From: an uncultured Prolixibacteraceae bacterium
GTDB lineage: Bacteria; Bacteroidota; Bacteroidia; Bacteroidales; Prolixibacteraceae
DNA length: 64,000 nucleotides
Assembly: GCA_937915865.1 (NCBI GenBank)
Contig: CALGIG010000053.1
Coordinates: 83,902-147,901, forward strand
Direction of reading: 5' to 3'
The translations under genes and the position numbers were made by a program. Under the pieces are notes generated by a model. It saw only the letters and a program-made list of their open reading frames with translations. It was not told where the DNA came from and ran no database searches. Each line of letters starts with the position of its first letter. Position 1 is the stretch's first letter. This document shows, in pieces, positions 27,746 to 35,096 of the stretch.

Positions 27746-28973
27746 ATCCGAAATTGTGGTCACAGCCAAGTTTTGCCCCGAATGTGGCCACAAAGTAGAG
27801 AACATAGGCAAAACATGCCCAAATAAAGAATGTAAACGAACTGGGCTGCCAGAAGAAGCATTGTTTTGCCCGGATTGCGGTACTAAATGCGATCAATCTA
27901 CAACATTATCTAATCGCTCAAAATCAGACGAACATTCAAGTTATAATACTCAAATAAAAAAGGAAAGTGTAAAGCCGCTTAAAAGCTCAGGATTAGGAGC
28001 ACAGCTTCCTTTGGTCGGTTTATCTTCGCCAAAACAGGTAGGAAAAAAGAAAAAAATGATTTCTGTTGGTGGAATAATTGGATTGTTAATCGGTATTGTT
28101 CTGATCATATTTGTTATTTCTCAATTTGTTATAGGAGGAAAATATGATCGCTATATCAGATGGTCAGAAGTCGCAATTCAGAAAGGTGATTGCGAGGTAG
28201 CTATTAAATACTATGAGAAAGCGAATGAGTGTTTAAGTTCTCTCATTTTCAAGGATAAGATTTCTCTCGACACGAAAATCAATGAATGTCGTTATGTAAC
28301 CAATTTAAATGAGGGAGAGAAGCTTCTGGCTGATTTATCATTAGATAAAAGTGATGTTGAAAAAGTAAAAGAAACATTCCAAAAAGCTCAGGAATATAAA
28401 AATACTGATCTTACAGAATCAAGAATCCAATTTTGTGAAAAACTATTATCTGCATTGGATGCAGAGTCTGAAGAGAATTGGGTGTCATCTCTGGATTATT
28501 ATAATGAAGCAATAAATTATGGAATCAACAATTCTGTTAGTAATCAAATTATTGTAAAGATAAAAGAAGAAAAAGCAAAAATAGCAATACCAAAAGCAAA
28601 AGTTTTGGAAGTCACGCGAGAACCTAACATTTATAATGATGGAGAAAAAGGCATGACCATCCATGTGCATTTTGAAGCAGCATTTATGAAAGGCCTTCAA
28701 GGAAGAGTAACTGCATGGTTTTATTACGAAGGAGGAGAAAAATTATTGGACGAAAATGATCATTACCACACAACAGATGGGCAGGTTTCTTGTGGTAAGG
28801 ATTTTGAGCCATCTTATCAGGAGTCTGTTTATAAAGATTTTAAATTGTTCATGCCTTATAGTGAACTTCATTTAAGTTCAGGATCAACCGATTTGAAATT
28901 TAAAATAGGTGTAATTTATAATCATGAACAATTAGCAACAAGTGATTATTTGAGTTTTAGAATGACTAAATAA
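27726..28973 (+). CDS. double zinc-ribbon, single-pass protein with TPR-like region
   Basis: The 415-residue protein opens with the double ribbon (CTNCKSEIVVTAKFCPECG, then CPNKEC and LFCPDCG up to about residue 52). A polar linker and a basic KKKK stretch lead to one transmembrane helix (about 111-138). A helical part follows, with AIQKGDCEVAIKYYEKA (about 153-170) resembling a TPR hairpin, and then a beta-rich domain of about 130 residues near the C-terminus (VTREPNIYNDGEKGMTIHVH onward). With one helix, ribbons inside and the C-terminal domain outside is the likely topology. The start codon lies inside the end of the DUF6734 gene. Confidence 0.68.
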   Translation: MQCTNCKSEIVVTAKFCPECGHKVENIGKTCPNKECKRTGLPEEALFCPDCGTKCDQSTTLSNRSKSDEHSSYNTQIKKESVKPLKSSGLGAQLPLVGLSSPKQVGKKKKMISVGGIIGLLIGIVLIIFVISQFVIGGKYDRYIRWSEVAIQKGDCEVAIKYYEKANECLSSLIFKDKISLDTKINECRYVTNLNEGEKLLADLSLDKSDVEKVKETFQKAQEYKNTDLTESRIQFCEKLLSALDAESEENWVSSLDYYNEAINYGINNSVSNQIIVKIKEEKAKIAIPKAKVLEVTREPNIYNDGEKGMTIHVHFEAAFMKGLQGRVTAWFYYEGGEKLLDENDHYHTTDGQVSCGKDFEPSYQESVYKDFKLFMPYSELHLSSGSTDLKFKIGVIYNHEQLATSDYLSFRMTK

Positions 28974-29020
28974 CAACCGAACAACAATATTATTTTTTTT
29001 GAAAAAATCAATCTATTAAT

Positions 29021-29872
29021 ATGATAATCTGCAATAATTGTAAATCCGAAATCTTAGTCACAGCTAAATTCTGCTCTGAGTGTGGCAATAAAGTTGAGAT
29101 TGTAGGCAAGACCTGCCCAAACAAAGAATGTAACCGCAAAGGCTTGCCTGAAGAGGCTATTTATTGTCCTGATTGTGGAAAAGAGTTAAATCCTCAAAAA
29201 AAGGCAGGAGAGCATTTGTCTAGTCCGATAACTAAGGAAACCAAACTACCCGGCAGTCTTACACAGGCGAATAAAAACGAAAACCGATCAAATGAGGTTG
29301 TTTGGTTGGATCAAAAAAAAGGTTATTTTATTGATAGTAGAGATAACCAGAAATATATGGTGATAAGAATTGAAAATCAAGTTTGGATGGCAGAAAATCT
29401 TAGATTTCGATCATCTAATACTTATTTGACCTACAGTGAAAGCAGCATTTTAACTTATGGATTTTATTATGATTGGGACACTGCAAATAGAATTTGTCCG
29501 ATCGGATGGCACTTGCCAAGTAATGTGGAGTATCATCAGTTAGGGGTAAATTTGAGTAAAACTAATAAAGTAAATTTTCGAGATACTGGATTATCACATA
29601 AATTGAAAAGCTGTTCAGGATGGAAAAATACACTTTTCTTTCAGGAACATAATGGCAATAATGCCAGTGGATTAAATTTTTATCCTTCAGGAGTATATCG
29701 AAAGGAATGGAACTTTTTGTTCCAAGGAACTGCGACAGAATTTTGGACAAGTACCTTAAAGGAAAAAAACATTGCACTTGTCCGATGGATTGAACGTGAT
29801 ATTGATGCTTTTTTCTCAACAGAGAATAGTATTGAAGAGTATTATATGCCAATACGATGTATCAGGGATTAA
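29021..29872 (+). CDS. double zinc-ribbon protein with FISUMP domain
   Basis: The 283-residue protein joins the double ribbon (CNNCKSEILVTAKFCSECG; then CPNKEC and YCPDCG) directly to a FISUMP domain (Fibrobacter succinogenes major paralogous domain). The latter shows QVWMAENLR (about 123), FYYDWDTAN, CPIGWHLPSN, a central G/N-rich part, and the closing YYMPIRCIRD. FISUMP is normally found on secreted or lipoprotein chains; here no signal peptide or helix is evident, so it appears cytoplasmic. The ribbon is closely similar to that of the 27726 protein. FISUMP is thought to share the C-type-lectin-like fold of FGE domains, which appear in two later genes. Confidence 0.72.
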   Translation: MIICNNCKSEILVTAKFCSECGNKVEIVGKTCPNKECNRKGLPEEAIYCPDCGKELNPQKKAGEHLSSPITKETKLPGSLTQANKNENRSNEVVWLDQKKGYFIDSRDNQKYMVIRIENQVWMAENLRFRSSNTYLTYSESSILTYGFYYDWDTANRICPIGWHLPSNVEYHQLGVNLSKTNKVNFRDTGLSHKLKSCSGWKNTLFFQEHNGNNASGLNFYPSGVYRKEWNFLFQGTATEFWTSTLKEKNIALVRWIERDIDAFFSTENSIEEYYMPIRCIRD

Positions 29873-29926
29873 TGATTTGGTTATTCGTTTTATTATAAAA
29901 TGCTAAGTGAACTAAATACATATCTT

Positions 29927-31207
29927 ATGAAATGTTCGGCTTGTAATATGGAAATCCAGTCTAATTCAAAATTCTGCAATCATTGCGGGGCGAAAATTGA
30001 AAGCCAGGGCAAAATCTGTCCAAACGAGAAATGCCAACGTTCGGGATTACCGCCGGAGGCGGTATATTGCCCGGATTGCGGAAGTATAATTAATAAAGAA
30101 CCTATTGAAATCTCCGAGACTTCTGTTGTGCGAAAACAGTGTAAGAAAAACAAAAAGATTTACCAACCGTTAAAACTAATTCTGCTATTTGTTTTTTCAG
30201 CTTCTATTTTAACATTAATTATATCTCACTTCAATTTTTCAGCAGATGCTAAACTTGATAATATTGAGCAGACCAATGAAAATGATCGAGCTAATTGGGG
30301 TATAATACGTAAATTAAAGGATATTAAATTTGTAAGTTGTTTATCATTTTCACCTGATGGTAAATACCTCGCTTGTGCAGACATGGAAAATGTTAAAATA
30401 TATAATTGTTCTACGGGTGGATGTCTTATGACTTTAGTAGCTGGGATTACAGATGTTAATACTGTAACATATTCTCCAGATGGTAAGTTTGTTGCTTCTG
30501 GCAGCAATGAATTTATTAAAGTATTTAATTCAACTTCAGGTTCATGCCTTCATACCATAAAAATACAAAATGACAATATTGAATCGTTAGCTTTCACTCG
30601 CGATGGTGAATTTCTGATTTCCGGTAGTTTTTATGGTACTATTAAATTATGGAATGTTAGTTCAGGGAAACTGTTAAGAACCATTTATAATAATTCTGAA
30701 AATTTCAACAATGGAGGAAGTAGGGATGTAGTTAATTCCATTTCAACTTCGATAGATGGTCATTCCTTTGTATCTGGTCATTCAAATAAAAGAATCAAGT
30801 TTTGGAATATATCTACAGGAAAAAGTGTGCGAACTATCAGTACCAATGATTATATTAATACAGTATCTTATTCTTCAGATGGTAAATGCATTGCATCAGG
30901 TGGTAGAGGTAGAACAATAAAAATTTGGGATTCAAAATCGGGCTTTGAACTCGCATCCTTGACTGGGCACACTCATGCAATTACAGCAATTTCATATTCG
31001 CCTAATGGAAAGTATATCATATCAGGCGATGGTGATTCTGGAAAATCTTACAGTGTTAAAATTTGGGATACTTCAACAAATACTTGTGTGCATTCCATTA
31101 GTTGTTCCGGTTCAGTTATGTCAATTGCGTGTTCTCCTGATAGTAAATATTTTGCATGCAGTTATTTAAGTTCACCAAGAACGGTTGAATTGTATGAACT
31201 CGAATGA
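29927..31207 (+). CDS. double zinc-ribbon, single-pass WD40 protein
   Basis: I place the start at 29927, where the chain begins MKCSACNME like its relatives; an ATG at 29900 would add nine residues. The 426-residue protein has the double ribbon, a basic linker (RKQCKKNKK), one transmembrane helix (about 82-102), and then about seven WD40 blades with repeated SFSPDGKYLACA, IKLWNVSSGK and VKIWDTSTN-type strands. The blades would form one propeller on the far side of the membrane from the ribbons. WD40 propellers serve as binding platforms, so this looks like a sensor or adaptor. Confidence 0.72.
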   Translation: MKCSACNMEIQSNSKFCNHCGAKIESQGKICPNEKCQRSGLPPEAVYCPDCGSIINKEPIEISETSVVRKQCKKNKKIYQPLKLILLFVFSASILTLIISHFNFSADAKLDNIEQTNENDRANWGIIRKLKDIKFVSCLSFSPDGKYLACADMENVKIYNCSTGGCLMTLVAGITDVNTVTYSPDGKFVASGSNEFIKVFNSTSGSCLHTIKIQNDNIESLAFTRDGEFLISGSFYGTIKLWNVSSGKLLRTIYNNSENFNNGGSRDVVNSISTSIDGHSFVSGHSNKRIKFWNISTGKSVRTISTNDYINTVSYSSDGKCIASGGRGRTIKIWDSKSGFELASLTGHTHAITAISYSPNGKYIISGDGDSGKSYSVKIWDTSTNTCVHSISCSGSVMSIACSPDSKYFACSYLSSPRTVELYELE

Positions 31208-31241
31208 AATCTAATTTTCTTTAAAAAAATGTGTGTTGAAA

Positions 31242-32114
31242 ATGAAATGCCAAGAATGCAACAACGAAGTTCCCGCCAACGCCAAATTCTGCAACCATTG
31301 CGGGGCGAAAATTGAGAACCAGGGCAAAACCTGCCCGAAATGCGGGCGTGGTGGCTTGCCTGCCGAAGCCTTATTTTGCCCCGATTGCGGTACTAAACTT
31401 ACCGGTGCCAATGGCAGTTTTGCCACCTTTACCGAAACGGTAAAAGGGGTACCTTTTGATATGGTAGCCGTGGAAGGCGGCTCGTTTATCATGGGCAGCC
31501 CGCCCAATGAAGCAGGAAGGAATGATGATGAAGTCCAACACCGCGTAACGCTGAGTAATTTTTATATCGGTAAATTCGCCGTTACACAGGAACTTTGGGA
31601 GACTGTGATGGGCCATAACCCCAGCAAATTTAGAGGCTATAACCTGCCGGTTGAAACTGTTAGCTGGGACGATTGCCAATCTTTTCTAAAGCGGCTTAAC
31701 CAGCTTACCGGCAAAACGTACCGCCTGCCTACCGAAGCGCAATGGGAGTATGCCGCCCGTGGGGGTACACAAAGCAAAGGCTATATATATGCTGGCAGCA
31801 ACAACATAAATGAAGTAGCCGAGTACGGAGGGAACAACAAAATAACCACTAACCCTGTTGGCGGTAAAAATCCCAATGAACTAGGGTTTTACGATATGAG
31901 TGGCAACGTATGGGAGTGGAGTCAAGATTGGTATGGCAATTACCTTTCTACACCTCAGGAAAATCCGGTAGGCCCATCTACCGGAGCCAGCCGCGTGAAC
32001 AGAGGCGGGAGTCGGTACAGTCTTGCACCGAGTTGTCGGGTGGCTAACCGCGGCAACGACTCCCCCGGGTACCACAGCTGCTACCTTGGGTTGCGTTTGG
32101 TTCTTGCCTCCTAG
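31242..32114 (+). CDS. double zinc-ribbon protein with FGE-sulfatase (CLec) domain 1
   Basis: The start is at 31242 (MKCQECNNE), as in the sister proteins; GTG and TTG codons lie just upstream in frame. The 290-residue chain has two ribbons (to about residue 50) and then an FGE-sulfatase domain: FDMVAVEGGSFIMGS (about 70), FAVTQELWETVMG, PVETVSWDDC, YRLPTEAQWEYAARGG, and GNVWEWSQDWY. The redox cysteines of true formylglycine-generating enzyme are not conserved in the usual spacing, so a binding role is likely. The last 40 codons, from RVNRGGS to the stop, are rich in NNC codons and differ from the 32233 paralogue at the sites usually varied in retroelement-diversified proteins. Confidence 0.78.
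   Translation: MKCQECNNEVPANAKFCNHCGAKIENQGKTCPKCGRGGLPAEALFCPDCGTKLTGANGSFATFTETVKGVPFDMVAVEGGSFIMGSPPNEAGRNDDEVQHRVTLSNFYIGKFAVTQELWETVMGHNPSKFRGYNLPVETVSWDDCQSFLKRLNQLTGKTYRLPTEAQWEYAARGGTQSKGYIYAGSNNINEVAEYGGNNKITTNPVGGKNPNELGFYDMSGNVWEWSQDWYGNYLSTPQENPVGPSTGASRVNRGGSRYSLAPSCRVANRGNDSPGYHSCYLGLRLVLAS
31987..32113 (+). other. candidate DGR-type variable region 1
   Basis: The 3' end of the first FGE gene keeps the scaffold R-V-x-R-G-G-S-x-Y, C-R-V-A-x-R, D-S-P, L-G-x-R-L-V-L. Between these it carries Asn, Gly-Asn and Tyr-His-Ser-Cys-Tyr, encoded by AAC, GGC, AAC, TAC, CAC, AGC, TGC and TAC. A run of codons all ending in C is what adenine-directed mutagenesis of AAC codons would leave. No template repeat or reverse transcriptase was found in the window. 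Confidence 0.45.
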
Positions 32115-32232
32115 GTCAATTGGGGTAAGGATTTTTTTGAGTGAGAATAAAGGGATGGAAGCAGTTATTGATTAGTGACGCGAATTCTCTCGTAAATAAA
32201 CTAAGAAAAAATCAACTAATAATCAACATTTT

Positions 32233-33294
32233 ATGAAATGCAAAAAGTGTGAACACGAGATTCCGGTTGGAGCAAAATTTTGCCCGGCTTGTGGAGAACC
32301 AGCCGGAGATGCCTGCCCGCAATGCGGGCGTGGCGATATTCCCGAAGAAGCCCGTTTTTGCCCCGACTGTGGCGCCGACCTGAAAATAGATTGGGTCGAA
32401 CGGGCTAGAAAGAAAAAGCAGGAGCAGGAACGAATACAGGCGCATACAAAGGAAGAAGAGCGCAAGAAAAAGAAAAAAAAGAGGCTCGTTATACTTGGAG
32501 GATCGTTGGGGGGCGTATTGGTTTTAACTGGAATTGTTTTGTGGGCGGTGTTTGTGTACCCTGAAATAAGGATAAAATCGAAAGCCCGGGATTTTGTAAA
32601 AGCAAAATATGCGTTCGATATGGTAACGGTAGCCGGGAGTTCGTTTGAGATGGGCAGTAATAATGGAAATAGTGATGAAAAATGGGTTCATACGGTTAGG
32701 GTGAGTACCTTTAAAATGGGCAGGACCGAAGTAACCCAGGCCCAGTGGCAGGCGGTTATGGAATACAATCCGAGTTATTTTCGGGGGGCTGATCGTCCGG
32801 TTGAAAATGTAAGTTGGGACGATATACAGATATTTTTAAAAAAGCTGAACCAATTAACGGGTTTAACATACCGGTTGCCAACCGAGGCTGAATGGGAATT
32901 TGCAGCAGGGGGAGGTGTTAACAACCGCACGGTTTATGCCGGGGTTGACTCGGAAGGAGCGCTCGGTTTATATGCGTGGTACGCTAGTAACAGCAGTAAA
33001 ACACACCCGGTTGCTACCAAGCGGCCAAATTCACTGGGTTTATACGACATGACCGGCAACGTGTTTGAGTGGTGTCATGATTGGTATAAAGACAGGTATT
33101 GGGGTTGTTATAATAGTCTTGGGAAGGAGGAAACATGCCTTGACCCGACTGGCCCATATAGTGGTTCTTACCGCGTGTACCGTGGTGGCAGTTGTTACGA
33201 AAGCGCTCAGTACTGCCGTGTGGCTTGCCGCCGCTACGACTCGCCCATCGGCCGCGACAACGACCTTGGCTTCCGTTTGGTCCTTGTCCCGTAG
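32233..33294 (+). CDS. zinc-ribbon, single-pass protein with FGE-sulfatase (CLec) domain 2
   Basis: The 353-residue protein has a shorter double ribbon (CKKCEHEIPVGAKFCPACG, then CPQCGRGDIPEEARFCPDCG, to about residue 52). A strongly charged coiled helix follows (RKKKQEQERIQ and KEEERKKKKKKR), then one transmembrane helix (about 84-112) and a C-terminal FGE-sulfatase domain (FDMVTVAGSSFEMGS, KMGRTEVTQAQWQAVM, YRLPTEAEWEFAAGGG, GNVFEWCHDWY). The ribbons are predicted inside and the FGE domain outside or periplasmic. It is paralogous to the preceding gene but adds a membrane anchor. Its final 40 codons show the same variable-region pattern. Confidence 0.78.
   Translation: MKCKKCEHEIPVGAKFCPACGEPAGDACPQCGRGDIPEEARFCPDCGADLKIDWVERARKKKQEQERIQAHTKEEERKKKKKKRLVILGGSLGGVLVLTGIVLWAVFVYPEIRIKSKARDFVKAKYAFDMVTVAGSSFEMGSNNGNSDEKWVHTVRVSTFKMGRTEVTQAQWQAVMEYNPSYFRGADRPVENVSWDDIQIFLKKLNQLTGLTYRLPTEAEWEFAAGGGVNNRTVYAGVDSEGALGLYAWYASNSSKTHPVATKRPNSLGLYDMTGNVFEWCHDWYKDRYWGCYNSLGKEETCLDPTGPYSGSYRVYRGGSCYESAQYCRVACRRYDSPIGRDNDLGFRLVLVP
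33166..33293 (+). other. candidate DGR-type variable region 2
   Basis: The scaffold R-V-x-R-G-G-S, C-R-V-A-x-R, D-S-P, L-G-F-R-L-V-L is kept. The intervening codons TAC, TAC, AGC, TAC, TGC, CGC, CGC, TAC, ATC, GGC, CGC, GAC, AAC and GAC nearly all end in C and differ from region 1. Downstream, an 8-base inverted pair CGATGAGG (33333-33340) and CCTCATCG (33397-33404) lies in the intergenic gap; its link to the region is unknown. Confidence 0.45.
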
Positions 33295-33417
33295 TTCAGA
33301 AGGACCAGTGGCCTGTTTTTTTAGCAAACCAACGATGAGGGGAAGCGGAATAAACAGTGAGCGAGGGACGAAGCGAACAAGGTTTATGGAGTATCTCCTC
33401 ATCGAATAAGTTTCAAT

Positions 33418-33987
33418 ATGAGCAAACTCAGCAAAAAATCAGGAATCAAACGCAAACGCCGGAAAAGAAAAAAGCGGGAGAAATGGGTGAATCTTTCTGA
33501 AATGCTAACTGTTGCTGTTGTTGATCCTGAAGTTCAGGTGAAGAAAGGATTAAAGGTCACCACTTACTTATTAAAAGGTGTAAAGCATAAACCCATCGTA
33601 ATTGGTGGATTTGTCTATCAATCGGCCGCCGATTTTTCCAAAGATAAAGGCTGGATTAACAACTGGGGATTTGCTTTAAACATTACCCGGGATATTTATG
33701 GGAATTATATGGTGTGCTGGAAAGAACGGTTCCCTCTTTTTGATTATTTTGATTATAATCTGGATGACAGACATTACAGAATTATTTTGCCTTGTTCATC
33801 AAAAGAAGAAGCGGAGCAAAAAATAGCGTTTATCCAATCACAAAAGGAATTACGACAATCAACTTTTGAGCACAATCTATACCACTTATGCGGCTTTTAT
33901 ACAAAGAAAGAATACAAACAATTAATACCATTTGTATTCTATGAAGATGGCTCAAATGCGTTTGTCGTTGAAATCCAAAGTAGTTAA
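33418..33987 (+). CDS. hypothetical protein with basic N-terminus
   Basis: The 189-residue protein starts with an extremely basic stretch (SGIKRKRRKRKKREKW, about 8-23), which could bind nucleic acid or acidic surfaces. The rest is a compact alpha/beta domain with FVYQSAADFSKDKGWINNWG and a helix SSKEEAEQKIAFIQSQKEL. No signal peptide, ribbon or known motif is seen. It lies 123 bases after the last zinc-ribbon gene and may be a separate transcription unit. I do not recognise the family. Confidence 0.6.
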   Translation: MSKLSKKSGIKRKRRKRKKREKWVNLSEMLTVAVVDPEVQVKKGLKVTTYLLKGVKHKPIVIGGFVYQSAADFSKDKGWINNWGFALNITRDIYGNYMVCWKERFPLFDYFDYNLDDRHYRIILPCSSKEEAEQKIAFIQSQKELRQSTFEHNLYHLCGFYTKKEYKQLIPFVFYEDGSNAFVVEIQSS

Positions 33988-34000
33988 AGAAATGAAACAT

Positions 34001-34050
34001 TTTTTCATTCCCCGAGATAGATTCCCCTTTTTTTCTCCTCTAAAGTAGAA
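34001..34050 (+). promoter_or_regulatory. repeated upstream box, copy 1
   Basis: TTTTTCATT (34001-34009) and CTCTAAAGTAGAA (34038-34050) are separated by 28 bases and end 20 bases before the ATG at 34071. The same two boxes, 29 bases apart, precede the gene at 35097. The pair is probably a promoter or operator shared by these two units; it does not match the housekeeping TTG/TAnnTTTG pattern. Confidence 0.45.
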
Positions 34051-34070
34051 CAAACATTAAAAACCAGCCC

Positions 34071-34538
34071 ATGCAACAACGACTTTACATTGATATGGAT
34101 GGCGTGATTGTCGATTTCGAATCGGCATTACGCAAAGTGGATGACGCGACCCTCGAGCAATACAAAGGGATATTAGATGAAATCCCAGGCTTGTTCGACT
34201 TGATGGAGCCAATGCCCGGAGCAATTGAAGCTGTAACTGAGTTGGCTAAACACTTCGACACTTATATCCTTTCCACAGCCCCGTGGCTCAATCCTTCATC
34301 ATGGGCTTCAAAAGTCAATTGGATTCATTGCTACTTCGGTTCAGAAGAAGATTCACCGCTCTATAAACGAGTGATCATTTCCCATCACAAACACCTGTTG
34401 AAGGGAGATTATCTGATAGATGACCGACTTAAAAATGGTGTCAGCGAGTTCGAGGGAGAACATATCCATTTCGGGACTCCCAGATTCTCCGATTGGAATA
34501 AAGTGCTTACCTATCTGATTACTTTAGAAAATAGATAA
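34071..34538 (+). CDS. 5'(3')-deoxyribonucleotidase-like HAD phosphatase
   Basis: The 155-residue protein begins with the HAD motif I, LYIDMDGVIVDFESA, with the nucleophile Asp8 and acid Asp10. TYILSTAPW (about 63-71) follows as motif II, and LIDDRLKNGV (about 121-130) as the acidic motif IV. Size and motif spacing match the NT5C-type family of small bacterial nucleotidases that dephosphorylate deoxynucleoside monophosphates. It precedes the NADAR gene by 6 bases, so the two form a small nucleotide-related operon. Confidence 0.8.
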   Translation: MQQRLYIDMDGVIVDFESALRKVDDATLEQYKGILDEIPGLFDLMEPMPGAIEAVTELAKHFDTYILSTAPWLNPSSWASKVNWIHCYFGSEEDSPLYKRVIISHHKHLLKGDYLIDDRLKNGVSEFEGEHIHFGTPRFSDWNKVLTYLITLENR

Positions 34539-34544
34539 AACCAA

Positions 34545-35015
34545 ATGATCTTTAAATTTCAAAAAGAACATCGGTGGTTGAGCAATTTTGCTCCTGTTCA
34601 AATTGTGCTCGATGGGTTCGAATATCCATCTGTTGAACATGCGTATATCTCTGCAAAATCGGATGAAGCTGTTTGGAAAGAGTTTTGTACCTCCAAAGAT
34701 ATTGAACCTAAATGGGTGAAAAAGATGAGTGGTTTAATCAAAATTAACCCGGATTGGGAGTTAGAAAAACTTCATGTGATGAAAGCCTGTCTGATTCAAA
34801 AATACCATACCGAACCCTATCGGACGAAACTATTAGAAAAAGGAGATCAATACATTCAGGAGGGGAACAACTGGGGTGATAAGTTTTGGGGTGTCTGTCT
34901 GGAAACCAATACAGGCGAGAATATTCTGGGTAAATTGATTATGAAAATCCGGGAAACGTTGTCAGAAAACGACAATTTGAGCTTTCCGGTAGAAATTCCA
35001 ACTGATTTAGAATAA
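34545..35015 (+). CDS. NADAR family protein
   Basis: The 156-residue protein shows the NADAR (YbiA-like) signature: FKFQKEHRWLSNFAPV at the start, GFEYPSVEHAYISAKS (about 24-39), a central helix region with HVMKACLIQKY, and GDKFWGVCLETNTGENILGKL near the end. The family consists of N-glycosidases acting on ADP-ribose-type or riboflavin-pathway metabolites. Some members reverse guanine ADP-ribosylation of DNA and serve as antitoxins. No DarT-like toxin was seen in the window. Coupling to a nucleotidase suggests a damaged-nucleotide or ADP-ribose clean-up role; this is inference. Confidence 0.82.
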   Translation: MIFKFQKEHRWLSNFAPVQIVLDGFEYPSVEHAYISAKSDEAVWKEFCTSKDIEPKWVKKMSGLIKINPDWELEKLHVMKACLIQKYHTEPYRTKLLEKGDQYIQEGNNWGDKFWGVCLETNTGENILGKLIMKIRETLSENDNLSFPVEIPTDLE

Positions 35016-35022
35016 TTCATTT

Positions 35023-35073
35023 TTTTTCATTGTTGGTGTTAGATTTTCAATCCTTATCTACTCTAAAGTAGAA
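35023..35073 (+). promoter_or_regulatory. repeated upstream box, copy 2
   Basis: TTTTTCATT (35023-35031) and CTCTAAAGTAGAA (35061-35073), 29 bases apart, end 23 bases before the ATG at 35097. See the matching pair before the gene at 34071. Near-equal spacing in two places speaks for function rather than chance. Confidence 0.45.
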
Positions 35074-35096
35074 ACAAATATCTAAAATCCATCACT

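Noticed and set aside
31242..33294. The FGE-like proteins as active formylglycine-generating enzymes
   Set aside because: The cysteine pair spacing of true FGE is not kept and no sulfatase gene lies nearby; a binding role fits better.
33065..33409. A 114-codon + strand frame over the end of the second FGE gene
   Set aside because: It lies mostly inside the FGE gene in another frame, has skewed composition (runs of Val, Ala, Thr) and no family likeness.
31242..33417. A complete diversity-generating retroelement in the window
   Set aside because: No reverse transcriptase, accessory gene or template repeat could be found nearby; only the candidate target ends are seen.
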